DNA of 64,000 nt from Phoronis australis. Lineage: Eukaryota > Phoronida > Phoronidae. The stretch spans positions 215,833 through 279,832 of the forward strand of contig NMRA01000093.1 in the NCBI GenBank assembly GCA_002633005.1. The letters are read 5' to 3'. Each line of letters starts with the position of its first letter. Position 1 is the first letter of the stretch. The position numbers and the translations under genes are program-made. Under the pieces are notes generated by a model. That model was not told where the DNA came from and made no database searches. It saw nothing but the letters and a program-made list of their open reading frames with translations. Shown here piece by piece: positions 1-12,343 of this stretch.

Positions 1-97
1 CTCTTTGAAAAGTGCTACGCGTTCCGAGTGCGTGTGTGGTGTGGGGACTTAGATCACGAGGTAAGATTAACCGCCCAGGGCGGTTGCCTGTCGTAAT

Positions 98-225
98 AAG
101 CGCCCATGTTCGGTTAACTGCCCACCCTGGATTTCTTGAAATTTCACGTTTAAGCGCCCATGTCTGGTTAACCGCTCACCCCCGATTTTTTGGGTTTGCC
201 AATTTAACCGCCCAGGGCGTTAACC
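98..225. repeat. 54-bp tandem repeat, GC-rich
   Basis: Two full units start with AAGCGCCCATGT at 98 and 152, followed by a partial third unit. The word TTAACCGCCCAGGGCG occurs at 67-82 and again at 204-219, so the array is bounded by matching ends. An open frame crosses it, but that is a by-product of the 54-bp unit being divisible by three. No gene is seen in 226-677. Confidence 0.7.
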
Positions 226-677
226 CGAACGTTTACGGTACATACATAGATGTATTATAACTCTGTTAAACTGTTAGTTGTTGGGTTGTTTTTGTGAGGT
301 GCACGGTGTATTATCACATCACACAATTGCAGTACAGTGTGTCCCCTGAAATGGTTGCTCAAAGTAATTCTGAGGATTTCAGCTATGGAAAAAACATGAG
401 TTAGCGGCGATCATGTCGTTTTTCAAATGCATTGTTGGTTTGTGAACATGCGGCGACATCACAGATAACTTGGTGACGTGTAAACAGTGTGTTGGTAAAC
501 AATACTAGTCACTTCAGTGTACCAGAATTGAAAGCACAGGCTCACTGCAGCTAAGCAACCATCATACAAACATTAAAGATTTACAGATTAGGCTGCAAAG
601 TGCATTGAAAAAGATTTTGCAAGTCTTCTGCGCAAAAGATTCTAGAATCACATACCATCTGGTCACACTGAAATGAG

Positions 678-981
678 TCCAGGTTAAAGTTAGTTCATGA
701 ACTCTTAAATGTTCATGAACTCTTAAATGTTCATGAACATTTGTGATTAGTTCATAATAAATTCATGATCAGAGTTCATGAACTACGTATTCCTAAAACA
801 TCTGTAAACATTTCATTAATTTAATACAAAAGTTCACGAAGTTCATTAAAGTTCAGGAGTGTTTTGTCAATATATTCCATTGCTCATTAACAAGCCCAAA
901 TAATTCATGAACTTTGTTGACTGTTCATGTACTACTATTTTTGAAGTTTGTGAACAAATCAGTTCATGAACCCTGCCTGGA
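678..981. mobile_element. Small foldback repeat rich in GTTCATGAAC
   Basis: The palindromic word GTTCATGAAC or close variants recurs many times. The left end (TCCAGG followed by TTCATGAAC) is matched in inverted orientation by the right end (GTTCATGAAC followed by CCTGCCTGGA). About 300 bp with no coding capacity fits a decayed MITE or foldback. The exact ends are uncertain, and no target-site duplication was identified. Confidence 0.5.
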
Positions 982-1603
982 TAATCCAAGACCTTAGTGC
1001 ATGATCTGTCATATAGGTCATGAACAATCAAAACTCTTAAAAGGTTACCAAACACTGTTTTGATGATTTTCACCAATCCTCACTAATACATCATTTGCAA
1101 CAAAAAGATAAAAGCAGGAATCATCTAAAAACTTATATTCCCTTTGTCACAAATTGTGTATTGGTTCTTGATGGGTTGTTTTCGCTACAGTTGTCTTACA
1201 GTTTGCTAAAGGTGTTGATCACACTTGTCCTGTTTGCAAACTTCTCAAATTTTCCTTCAAACTATGGAGTATTGTCACGGGTTATAGAGCTATTTTGTTT
1301 CAGGGAATTGGATGGGAATGTGGTTTTTAGTATCTGTTAATAGGACAAAACTGGGTTTGATATTATTTTAAATTTTGGTTCAATGTGCTCCAGTCCTCCT
1401 GGACTAATTCTAAATCTGGAGGCTGGTGTAAAAAGCTAAAACTGCCACTAGGGGCATAGCAGTAATCGAATCATGGAATTATAATGATTGACATTGGATT
1501 ATTATCCAAGTCAGGACTGTGGATTATCTGTAAATCATGATTGTAAATGTAATGTGATCCAACTATTGTTTGCTTGAAATGTAAATGTTGGCTATTTTTA
1601 CAG

Positions 1604-4600
1604 GACTTGGCCAGTGCTTCACACAGGTGCGCAATGTTACGGCTCGCTTTGAAGTCCTCAGACTGGATCAGGTACTTAAATTAGTATTATTAGTATTAAT
1701 AGCAGCAAGACGTAACGTGATCTCAGGTCTAACCTTTGTATTTAAAATCTAACCTAAAGTTACTTTTTGCATTTTCCATTCTACTTTATTTGTGCAAAGT
1801 ACACTTGCTCAAGTACCTCATGATTTATCCTGGTGAGTTATTAGCCCAAGTTCTCACTTGACGACCCCAGCATTAAAGCTTTAAGTTCAAGTCTACACTC
1901 CAAATCGCGTTTTGACTTAATAAAATCTCAAGTTTTTTCTAAAGTTTGTAGTCCGCATTTAGGGGTCATCAAGTGCTAACTTGGAATAAAAAAATATCGA
2001 TGTTAATCGTAATGTACTCAAGCACAGAATAATAGACACTTATGTCAAGTTTGTGCAAAAGTAGAATTATGGAAAATGTCAAAAGTGAATAATGAGTTCT
2101 ATTTCAAGTAAAGAGATTAAAGCCCACCCTCAGGAACAGTCGAGCATGGTTTGGTAAGCAGCATGGACTCAATGACATTAAAATTGGTCCAAGACACAGC
2201 TACTCTCTTGCAGTGTGAATGCAAAGACTGATATGTAGGAACATGTGGACCTAATAACATTGTCAGATTCTAGTCCATATNCTGTAAATCATGATTGTAA
2301 ATGTAATGTGATCCAACTATTGTTTGCTTGAAATGTAAATGTTGGCTATTTTTACAGGACTTGGCCAGTGCTTCACACAGGTGCGCAATGTTACGCCTCG
2401 CTTTAAAGTCCTCAGACTGGATCAGGTACTTAAATTAGTATTATTAGTATTGATAGCAGCAAGACATAACGTGATCTCAGCTCTAACCTTTGTATTTAAA
2501 ATCTAACCTAAAGTTACTTTTGCATTTTCCATTCTACTTTATTTGTGCAAAGTACACTTGCTCATAAGTACCTCATGGTTTATCCTGGTGAGTTATTAGC
2601 CCAAGTTCTCACTTGACAACCCTAGCATTAAAGCTTTAAGTTCAAGTCTACACTCCAAATCTCGTTTTGACTTAATAAAATCTCAAGTTTTTTCTAAAGT
2701 TTGTAGCTCAAATTTAGGGATCATCAAGTGCGAACTTGGAATAAAAAAATATCGATGTTAATCGTAATGTACTCAAGCACAGAATAATAGACACTTATGT
2801 CAAGTTTGTGCAAAAGTAGAATTATGGAAAATGTCAAAAGTGAATAATGAGTTCTATTTCAAGTAAAGAGATTAAAGCCCACCCTCAGGAACAGTCGAGC
2901 ATGGTTTGGTAAGCAGCATGGACTCAATGACATTAAAATTGGTCCAAGACACAGCTACTCTCTTGCAGTGTGAATGCAAAGACTGATATGTAGGAACATG
3001 TGGACCTAATAACATTGTCAGATTCTAGTCCATATTACTGATTAGCTTTCCATTCAGTTTTTTAACTCATGTCTTCATTTCAAATTTTATTAAAGAGAAG
3101 TGTAACTATATAGGTCGCCTCAGGGTTCATGATCAAGATACAATTAATCAATTTCTTGATCTACAAGTTTCACAGAACATCCCGACAAATATTTGTTTGG
3201 CATTCACACTCTTCCCCTGGCCTCCAACAATTCCCTCTCTCATTTCTAATTGCCGGTTCAATCTCTTCAAAGCTCAGCAGAAAATAATTTTGATTATTAA
3301 GAAATGTCATTTGAAACATTTCTTTAAAAAGTTTGTGAGATCCAAGTTCTTGTTTTGCCAGAAATGTAAAATCTGACGATACAAGTCATTTGCTATTTCT
3401 TAATACTTATAATTTTATAGCTCTCTCAGTAATAGATTCTTAGGTCTAAGTCTGCAAAGTACAACTACAAGACAGTAAACATGTTTTATTAGCTGAAAAA
3501 TTGTTTTCATGGGTGTGACGGATGTTCGTGACGGATGTAGTCACATTTAACTTACGTCTGTCACGTAGCATCTAACTACCCACTCCTTTTATTCCTTGTT
3601 CTGCTGTGAATGATAGGATTTGATGCAATTTGACAACCTTCAAACATGGTTGAGCAATGCAGTTAAGGTCAGTGCATTATGTTCAGTGATGATCACTTCA
3701 GCTTGCCCATTGATTGTTAAGTAAAGAAGTAAGCGTAATCAACCCTGTTAAGGCACATGAGATCGTGATGTTCATTAAAGTGTGAAACATGTTTTCAGTT
3801 ATTTTGTTCAACGCTTTGTAATTATCTTTCTTCTTATTTACGATTTTTTCAATAACTTTCGTGAAGCTAAACAAGTTTCAACAACACCAATTTCTTGAGA
3901 AGTTCTTACTATTAATAGTAACTGTATATAGTAGAACATATTGAATTACAGTAAATATTTGTTGAAATACTTTAGTTCTGTTCAGGTTGAACACATGGGA
4001 GGTTGAACAGACAGAGTGGTCACAGACAGCCAAAGTGTTGAGACATGTGCAGTCTGTTGTCCAGACTAATTGTAACAACACTACTGTCGCAACTGAGTCG
4101 CCCAAAAATAACACCAAGAAGAAACGAAAAATACAGCGATCCCCCAAGAAAGGTACGTCATATACAATGTGCTACACTGTACCTTCAAATAATGTGCTAC
4201 ACTGTACCTTCAAATAATGTGCTACACTGTACCTTCAAATAATGTGCTACACTGTACCTTCAAATAATGTGCTACACTGTACCTTCAAATAATGTGCTAC
4301 TCTGTACCTTCAAATAATGTGCTACACTGTACCTTCAAATAATGTGCTACACTGTACCTTCAGACGATGCCAAATAATTCAGCTAATCCAGGATCCATTC
4401 AGTAATATTGTTGAGAGCCATCTTGCGCCGTCTCAAATTGTTCTATATACCTACTGTTAAATAATTTTCATAAAAAATGGACAATGCCAAATTTTTTTGA
4501 GATTTTGAGGCACAGCATGGCAACTAAATATCAATTTCTTTAATTTTTTAAACACATGTTTCAGATTGGGTTGAATCTCGACAGGTGTTACTCCACACAC

Positions 4601-7481
4601 TTTGTCGATATTGTGACAACTTGCCACACAAATCCAGTTACAATGAACAGTTGGTGACTAAGTGTAATAATGTCGCATTAACCTCTGACTGATGTTTGGC
4701 GTCACAAAAAACACCATTTTATTGCTACAAAACTTTGACTAGACTGCCAAATAATTCTTGCAAGAAACTTGTGGGAGTTTGGCCAATTTTTGTCAAGTTC
4801 TGTTTATGTTATTTTGAAAACTGTAGTAAGTTACAAGTTTGACTGAATCGGACAGAGTTTTATCGTAGTTTGTCTATTTTATTTTGAAAACTACTGCAGT
4901 AAAAGTTTGAGTCTGACAGATAATGCTGTGCTATACAATTGTCATGTTCATCCATTCACCATGTTGTTTCAGACTCAACAGACTTCACTATAACTAGTAT
5001 TAGTGAGCCTGATGGTCCACCTCAGTTGAAGTTGTTGTGTGGTGCTGACCTACTGGAATCATTTGCTGTACCCAACTTGTGGAAGGACGAAGACGTGAGA
5101 CTTGTCTCTGATTGTGTTTAATCTTATCATTAATTTTATATTTAACTGTGCATATTGGGGTATGAGTACAGTAGGCATGTTTGCCCATCATGACAGGCCA
5201 TGTCAGCTACTCTCAGGGAGAATTCTGCGCACACTCGGCTGTCATGAAGGGAAATTCCACTCCTGCTCAGCCATAATGAGTTCCGTGTCGTGTTCATGTA
5301 TTAATTGAATTCAGAGATTGATTGCAATATGGGATATGTAAGTTTTAGTAACTGTATGTTGAGAAGTATGCTTAGGTTTGTTGTCGTTATTTATTTGCCA
5401 ATTGGATACAGTTCAGTTCATGAGCTGATTAGTCTTTATTCACTTTGATTGGTTTGCGTCATTTTCAGATTGAGGACATTGTAGCAAACTACGGCCTCGT
5501 GTGTATCACTCGCAATGGCTCAAACCCGCAGAGATTTATTTATGAATCCGACGTGCTTTCAAGATACGAGGTCAGTAATGCTTTGCTTCTTGTGTAAACC
5601 TGCCAACATTAGATGCAATTAGTAGGAAGAAAGATCCAAACTTTGAGTTCTTCTAAATTCTTCAATAAATACGAATCACAGTGTCTTATCACACCTTTAT
5701 ATTTTCCAGAACATAAAGACTTGAAATATTGTGTTAGTACCTGGGGCTATACTGTTTTATCTCTGTTTCATTTTCATTGTCTCTTGCATCAGTTTTTAAT
5801 ATGGCATATCAACAAAGTCGTTTTAAATTTGCCAAAAGGTGTTGGTTTATTCATCTACCATGTTGTGTTTGCTGAATGACTTTCCAGTCGAAGACAAATC
5901 TGTGCTAATCCAATTATTGGGACTCTGATTTGTATGTTCCCTTATTTTCTTGTATTCCTTCTGTATTGATCTTTTTATATTGCCATCTCCTGGTTCTCAT
6001 GCGTGTACTGTTTAGTGTCTGACGACTGTGTTCATTATTCAAGTTAGTCTGTCTAGACACTTAACGTCTTGTTGCTCAAGCAAAATCACCAATCTCTGAT
6101 TTCATGTTTTCATAATCAGTTTTTCAGCAACAAAAATGATTGGTGCAATCAGATGCAAGTAATATTACTGTAAGAGTTGACATTGTGCAGTTTAAGAGAT
6201 GGGCTACACATCATGTAAATTTCTCATTGCCTGAATGAACAAAGTCTATGAATGTGTTGATGAATATTTGCTATTTATGGAAGGCACCTCTGAGTAAGTG
6301 TGACGCATGTCTCCCACATCACGCAAGGGATTGGCCGCTATAACTAACTCAGACTTGTCAAGGTTATGATAAACATTGTAAAAATGTCTGAAGAAAACAA
6401 GACAAATCGAGAGGATTACGAAATTAATGAAATAACGGTTGCCCAAATTTTGAAAGGAGGAAATTTCGTTATCTATTTAGTTGTCTGAGTAAACAATGAA
6501 CTCAGAATCAATGAAAAATATGTTTCATGATTCTTGACAACACTGCATGACCATTTGGTTTGTAAGATATAATATTTTGGTCATTTAAATTCAAAATTAA
6601 GCCATTGCTTTGTATTTCAAATTTCAATATGATCATAATTGTTCTTTTTAAATTTCAGAATAACATCCACATTGTAACTGAGTGGATTACAAATGATATA
6701 AGCTCAACAAAGATACGGTGAGACTACTGTACAGAGCAGTTCAAACTTGTGTTGTTTTTAAAGCTGCATTTTGTCTGGTTTTGTTGGCTAAAAAACAAAA
6801 AAAATATTATGCCTACTACTCGCATAACACTCCTTAAAATGATAGTATTATATTTCCATTACCAACAAAAATATTGAGACCATCAGCAACTTAGAAAACA
6901 CTTCAGAGTTTACTGACGTTGGCCGACTCTAAAATTGTGAATTTATAGGTGGTGTATGTACACAGCCTGTGACTTGAGTCGCTGGATTATTTGGTAATAA
7001 TTCAAGATCAGATAACTGGTAGTTACAAATTAAACATTGACAGCTAAACACCGGTGAAATGTTTCATATTTTAGTGTTCTCTACAACAGAAAATTTGACA
7101 CAAATTACAAAATTCATGGGGATGTTCAAAAGTCCATTTCCATGGAAAGTAGGTTCATAGCAACTTTGAATTTATATTCAACGTCACAAAAAGATACCGA
7201 AAGGAGTCCAAAATATTTTAAAAAGTCAATTAGCTTTTTGCCATCTATGATTTAGAAGAATCCAAAGAGGATTAACAATTTTCAATATCTTATTGACTGT
7301 GTAATATATTTATAGTTCTAATTGAGTCGGTTTAATATGGATATTCATTCTACTAGCTTTAAATTTGTTTTCCACCCACAGGAGGTCACTGCGGCGGAGT
7401 GAGAGTATAAAGTACCTCGTTCAAGACCCCGTCATCGACTACATCCATAAGCACAAGCTGTACCAACCTGTTGATAAGTAA
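1604..7481 (+). CDS. NMNAT: Nicotinamide-mononucleotide adenylyltransferase (NMNAT), C-terminal 205 residues
   Basis: This enzyme makes NAD+ from NMN (or NaMN) and ATP. Exons are 1604-1671, 3986-4152, 4973-5094, 5469-5570, 6659-6717 and 7382-7481. All have AG/GT borders and their phases join without a break to TAA at 7479-7481. Recognisable blocks, in order, are [65 protein letters not shown], and the nucleotidyltransferase signature ISSTKIRRSLRR, followed by a short tail [14 protein letters not shown] lysine/arginine cluster [12 protein letters not shown] in the second visible exon sits where vertebrate NMNAT1 has its nuclear-localisation segment, which suggests a nuclear form (inference). 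The N-terminal part with GSFNP and the HxxH-type motif is missing. It is about 75-80 residues by comparison with NMNAT1 and presumably lies left of the window. The first visible exon is duplicated at 2358-2425. Confidence 0.95.
1725..2126. mobile_element. MITE copy 1 (family shared with 8004-8402)
   Basis: The element is about 400 bp, and its left part (GGTCTAACCTTTGTATTT onward) is the approximate reverse complement of its right part (ending CAAGTAAAGAGATTAAAGCCC), so it folds back along much of its length. The interior aligns with 8004-8402; shared pieces include CATTTTC-ATTCTACTTT and AATGTACTC/TTCGAGCACAG. There is no coding capacity. It lies in an NMNAT intron just after an exon. The duplicate at 2479-2880 is the same insertion in the second haplotype copy. 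Confidence 0.65.
2358..2425 (+). pseudogene. NMNAT: Second copy of an NMNAT exon inside a 754-bp duplication
   Basis: This copy is identical to exon 1604-1671 except for two silent changes (CGG to CGC for Arg, TTG to TTA for Leu). It keeps both splice sites. The exon is 68 bases long, so using both copies in one mRNA would shift the frame; only one can be used per transcript. The single N at 2281 between the copies points to an unmerged allelic overlap in the assembly rather than a true second exon. Confidence 0.8.
2479..2880. mobile_element. Same MITE in the second duplicated copy
   Basis: This is the counterpart of 1725-2126, offset by 754 bp and carrying a few substitutions. It is not an independent insertion. 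Confidence 0.65.
4166..4363. repeat. 25-bp minisatellite, 8 copies, in an NMNAT intron
   Basis: The unit AATGTGCTACACTGTACCTTCAAAT is repeated almost perfectly eight times; the sixth copy has CTACTCT for CTACACT. The array starts only 13 bases after the splice donor of exon 3986-4152. Open frames running out of the exon into it are artefacts. Confidence 0.9.
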
Positions 7482-7908
7482 GAACATGTGTACGCCTGTA
7501 CGCCACGTTTGAGTGCCTCACTCCTCGTCTAGGTCCCCTGCCGAAACCATGTGATAACATTGCTAAGAAAAGTCAAGTTTTTGGGTAGTCCTCGACATTG
7601 AACTAGATTGTATGTCTTTTTTGGTGGCAGTGACATCCTATAAGTTGCAGTTTGCAGCTAGGTGTGTTTGTTCATTCAGTGTTTTGTCAACATTACATAA
7701 GAAACTAATTTTAAATGTTTCGTCAAAAATTCACCTCCTCAGTCAATTGGTCCCCTTATTTCTTGGCTTTTTATCACTTGATTTCATGCTGCAGTATTAC
7801 TGTGCTCGAGTAGGAAGAAACCTTCTGCAGTATCATGTTCTCTTGGCTTCTACTAACTGCTAATTTTGTTTTGTAAACAGAAATTTATTATATCAAGTCA
7901 TTTTTTCT

Positions 7909-8498
7909 GATCCAGTTGTGCTGCCAGTTATCTGGCAATGCCTTTCATGTTTTCTTGTTCAGTTATCGAAGCGCTCTATTGAAACACATTTCACTCAAAC
8001 CAGGGCCCGGTCTCCAATCTTTTTACTCGAAATGGAACTCGAAATTAGGTTTGGCATTTTCTACTCTACTTTTGGGCGAACTCAAGATAAGTGTCTATTG
8101 TTCTATGCTCGAGTAAACAATAACTTACGTAGATAATTTATTGCCCTTAGTTCACAGTTTGTAAACCCAATATTAAAGCAATAAGTTCGAGTTTGAACTC
8201 GAAATTTCGAGTTTTTACTCTAGTTTGTAGCACGAATATAAAGGTCTTCAAGGGCAAACCTGAATTAGAAACTCCTATGCATTAACTATAATGTATTCGA
8301 GCACAGTCTGATAACCAATTATCTTAAGTTCGCACAAAAGGAGCAGAGAAATTGCCAAAAATAGTTTCGAGTTCGTTTCGAGTACAAAGATTAGAGACCG
8401 GGNGATCCAGTTGTGCTGCTAGTTATCTGGCAATGCCTTTCATGTTTTCTTGTTCAGTTATCGAAGCGCTCTATTGAAACACATTTCACTCAAACCAG
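7909..8498. repeat. 95-bp direct repeat flanking the MITE, joined by a single N
   Basis: Positions 7909-8003 and 8404-8498 are the same sequence with one C/T difference. The N is at 8403. This is best read as two alternative haplotype contigs placed end to end: the left one enters the MITE and stops at its far terminus, and the right one lacks the MITE. Confidence 0.8.
8004..8402. mobile_element. MITE copy 2 with ~40-bp terminal inverted repeats, likely polymorphic insertion
   Basis: The left end CCCGGTCTCCAATCTTT and the right end AAAGATTAGAGACCGGG are inverted matches, and the inverted match continues inward through a TACTCGAAA-type word for about 40 bp. There is no coding capacity. The 95-bp flank before the element (7909-8003) is repeated after the N at 8404-8498 with one mismatch, and there continues into sequence without the element. 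One haplotype therefore seems to carry the insertion and the other not. Confidence 0.75.
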
Positions 8499-10680
8499 CA
8501 CTGATGTCCAAACCTGTAGTACGTTTATTCACCAGTAGGTGTCAGTAGCTGATGGTCATTCAAGGCACACCATGCATGTTTGATGTGCCAGTTCCCATGT
8601 AATGTTGTTGGTATAGCTTGCAGTCTGGTATTTATTTACTAATCTCTATAGCTGCCAAAACATCCTTATTTTGTCATTCCTATTAGGGAGCAGTGTTTGC
8701 AGTTCATAAATCTCTGTGTTATTTATTTCAAGGCTTTTTTTGTATATTTTTGTAGTTTCCTTTTGTTCTGTAAACCGTCCAAATAGAGATGCTTTTTCAT
8801 GGTGTAGCACAAGTTTTTGTTGCTTCAGTGTTCCTGTACATCCGAAAAAGATTAATCCCTGTGAATTCTCTTGTTTGTTAATGTTATGGGCATTTTTAGA
8901 AAAAGAATTAGATCGCGATCAACCAGAGTATTTTGCATCAGTCGTGTGACGTGCACTTGTTCATCTCTTAGAACAGTCTACTATTGTTTCCTTCATAAAT
9001 GCTATAAAACAGATATTTAATGTAATTGTCAATCTTCATGGCAAATTTTTCAACAGGTCAGATTTTCACACAACTTTTATAAATCTACAACTCCAGTTTC
9101 CGTTACTAACCATAAAAATTCATCAAATTTACAAAGTGGCAATTTTTGTAGTCATTTTCAGGTTTCGCTGTAGAGCGCTTTTGTGTACCAGATTTTTTCA
9201 GTGCTTGGGTATATTTGAACTAAAATGGGCACACTTGTTAACTCCACAATCCATGGTGTCAAACAATGGAAATTTCAGTCATCAAAAATCAAGTGTTACT
9301 CACTCAGATGTTTTAGATAATTGCAAACATTTTTGCATATTCCTCTCAGTAGGAAACAGAGTGCAAACTGCTTTGTCCTACAAATAGATTGTATATGGAC
9401 AGTTTTACAAAATTATGTTGCTTTTGAATCAGAAGTTCTTGTTTATAACCGAAATCACACTTACTTGGAAGTAGTCTGTTGGCTAAAACCAATGTCTTGA
9501 TATTTCTATGCTGAAGCAACGGTGTGTTGAGAATTTTAAAGATACTTTGCAGTTAAAGTTAAAATGATTTTTCTTCCTTGGTCACTTGAAAATCCGCTAA
9601 GAATAAACCAGGTCAAGTTTCAAATGTGCCCATACCATGATTAATAGAAATTTATTTGCTGAAACTTGAGTTGGGGTGGTCCTGATGGCTAACTATTGCA
9701 TAAAGAATAGCTTACATTGTTAGTCAGTCAACAAGTGCCCTCTGTTGCTGACTTGTGTCACTGTTGAACAAAGTGACACTTGCTGGTGAGTCTGGCTCAA
9801 CCTGAACACTCATGCACTGTTTTTCACAAGTTTCTAGCTTAAATGATTGCATTTTGATTCGGGGTGGTGGTGTGTGGAAATAAATTATTAGAAAATGTTA
9901 ATAATTCTGTAAATATGTTTTTTCTTAGCAGGTTCTATGAGAACATTTGTTAATACTGCTTGGTTGAGGTTATACTATATAATCAATGCTAATCATGCAA
10001 TTTGGACAAAGGAATCTATTGTGTGAAATTTTTAATTACTGTTATAAGGTTTCATATGAGTTCTGTTGTGTGCTACAATGGCATGTTAGAGAATTATTTT
10101 AACTTTGCATCATGTGAGTGATTGCTGTGTCAACAACTGTTCATTGTTCATGTTGGCAATAAATTTTTAATGTCATTCTTTTAATTTAGTGGTTTCATTC
10201 ATTTATTTATTTGATTTCATTTAAATTTTTAATAATAAATGGAATTTTGTTTCCCTGCCTATTCCACCTTTTTCTGTTTAATTTGCTGTAGGTTAGATCG
10301 AATTCCAAAGTGGAAAACGATACCTTATTTGCAAGCAATTTAAAGCTGTTTTTCGCAGATTCTGAACATTTCAAATGTAAATGTGTACTTCTTAATACTC
10401 CCTAAACACTATCAAACATGACAAAACACCAGACAGAATGCATTCTTTGTTGTCTAAAAAGAATTCGTACAAGGTTTTAGAAACGTACTGGTTTTGAAGC
10501 TACAATGATACAGCATTCAAATTGTGGTTGTTGAGTGGCTTAGCTATAAGGTTTTAGCTGTTCATTTCAAGATGCTTGTTATTTCTCCTGTTTATTTCAA
10601 TTTCTTTTTATTTGCTAACAGCATGCGCCACAATTTAAATTATTACCACCACTGATTCTTCAATCTTACGTTATGAGGTA

Positions 10681-12153
10681 ATGTGGTCCGGTTAGCCTAG
10701 AAATATCGTTTTTCATTCATGCCGCCCAGACGTCAGATGTCGTTATCATAGTGATCTCTCAATTTCGGACTGCAGACCCCAAAAACCCCGACCGCCGTAA
10801 TCAAAGTGAGCAGGTAACTGCATCAAACCAGATCACGCCAAAAAGCTGAGGAGAGAAGCATCAGTGGTCGCTTTAATGAAACAAATATTGATCGACAGTG
10901 CCCTCTGTCGTATCATGTGGAATTGAGGAGAGCAACGTTGCATTGATCTCCTTGGGTCCATATGACCTGACATCAACATCGGAATCTGTCCACATTTGTG
11001 TCGTATAGCATGCGCTTTAGTCCACATTGAAACTGTGTAACGCGAGAATTCCACAAGCTGTAGATAAAGTTCTGCGATGGAGCTCTTGTCCTTTTTTATA
11101 TGGGGAGAATACTTCAAGACAATGGAAAGCACCAGAACATTTGTTTTAACTCAAGTGTGCACAACTATTGTACAATAAAACTCCAAAATTGTCTTGCTTC
11201 TAACTTCCCAGTTATTATATCAGTCTCCGTTGATCAATTGAATCACCGTTTACGGTCAAGCTCGTCATCAAGCGCTATCTGCTGGTCTCTGAAATGGTTA
11301 CCATCTCGTTGGCAATTCAACTAAAGAACTTGTCATTACACGTCGTGGTTGAACACCTATACAGCGTTTATATGCTGTCCGATCAGAAAGTAGATTGCAT
11401 GTCGGAGCTGCCTCATGAAAAGCCCGAACGAAAGCTCGTCAGACGTCTGATCTGACTTTATATCGCCTGCTCCCAAATCTAACTCCGACCGTGTGCCTAG
11501 CTTGCCTTCTTTCGTAACTCGTAATAACAGGTTCTGTTAGCTCTTGGCACCAGCACGTGGTTGGCAAGGATATCAGCATTTTGCATGCTAATCACTCGTT
11601 TTGCTTTGATCGGACGATGTAACCGACTATATTCTATCTAGATGTGATGCAAAATCGGGCGATTTTTCTTTGGTTCGGTAGCAGCGGTGGGAATTTTTTT
11701 ACGCTGATGCCAGACCCGCCGGCGCTTAATAATTGCCCAAGTGTCGGTCGAAGTGACTATTTTTTCGGATCGGTGTCGGAAGATTTATGTGACAGAGGCA
11801 TAAGACAGTAGAGATAGTGCGCCCGTTTGTAAATGATACGACGTCCTATTTGCCTTCTCAATTAGACACCTGAACGTGCTACAGTCCAAATCGTGCTGTG
11901 CTGACAGGATCTAGGCCTACATAGCGCTTTCATTTATTTCATTTGCGAATTCTTAAAACTGCGTTTTAATTGATAGCCACTGTCGAAATGACTCTTTTCA
12001 AGGCTCACACCACAAATTCGTAACTTCCTTCTAACTAGATTCGCCAAAATCAAACCCTTCACATGTACACGACTGGCAACTCAAGTTTTGATCCCTGTAT
12101 TGGTGTAAAATGCTTCCTTTGATGTCTATTAAGCTAAATCCGCTCTTATTCAG
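10681..12153. other. Upstream of the membrane-protein exons; no exon recognised
   Basis: The missing 5' exon or exons of the gene at 12154 may lie here or further left. I could not identify a start codon exon ending in the right phase. Positions 11400-11610 belong to a dispersed repeat listed separately. Short open frames here show no recognisable protein. Confidence 0.3.
11400..11610. repeat. Dispersed repeat, copy 1 (partner at 60940-61185)
   Basis: It shares an ordered series of words with 60940-61185: TCAGACGT-TGATCT, CTTGCCTTCTT and ATATCAGCATTTTG. The copies are diverged, the order is the same, and no coding frame is conserved. Probably an old non-autonomous element. Confidence 0.5.
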
Positions 12154-12343
12154 TGCTTGGGGACAAAGTAGCGTTTGCAGTTCCCGTATTCTGTTACATA
12201 TGCTTCACTTTTATTGGCTTTGCTTTCTTGCTTAGTAAGCTGATCAACCACATGGTCTTATCCCCGGAGAAGGATGTCCCGAATGTCGGTTATGTGAACC
12301 CGCCGGGTTGCTTGCCTGTGCCCAAGCACACAGAATACAACAG
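12154..12343 (+). CDS. Exon encoding the membrane segment of an unrecognised single-pass protein
   Basis: The acceptor is TTATTCAG at 12146-12153 and the donor is GTAAAAG at 12344. Codons run from 12156 and the exon ends in phase 2 (AAC AG), which joins to the G at 14332 to give Arg. The translation starts LGDKVAFAVPVF, continues through a strongly hydrophobic stretch (VPVFCYICFTFIGFAFLLSK), and then HMVLSPEKDVPNVGYVNPP. An in-frame stop lies just upstream and there is no ATG before the hydrophobic stretch, so at least one upstream exon must exist. I do not recognise the family. The hydrophobic helix followed by a long polar tail suggests a type I or signal-anchor protein with its C-terminus in the cytoplasm (inference). 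Confidence 0.75.

Larger units (their letters stand above)
1528..3035. repeat. 754-bp direct duplication joined by a single N
   Basis: Copy 1 is 1528-2280 and copy 2 is 2282 to about 3035, with N at 2281. The copies differ by scattered substitutions and small indels. Copy 1 stops at TCCATAT exactly at the N. Copy 2 reaches the same word and then runs on into unique sequence. This is the pattern expected where two overlapping contigs were abutted without merging. Confidence 0.85.
7482..10680 (+). other. Region downstream of NMNAT: probable long 3' UTR and intergenic DNA
   Basis: No further exon is recognised. Outside the MITE interval the sequence is T-rich and unstructured. Possible poly(A) signals include AATAAA near 10158 and 10231. 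How much of it is transcribed as NMNAT 3' UTR cannot be read from the sequence. Confidence 0.35.

Noticed and set aside
320-410. Possible missing NMNAT exon (frame with SEDFSYGKN)
   Set aside because: It only loosely resembles the SPVxDAYGKK region and has no splice donor after it.
8716-8949. 77-codon open frame downstream of NMNAT
   Set aside because: T-rich frame without recognisable features; probably untranslated or intergenic.
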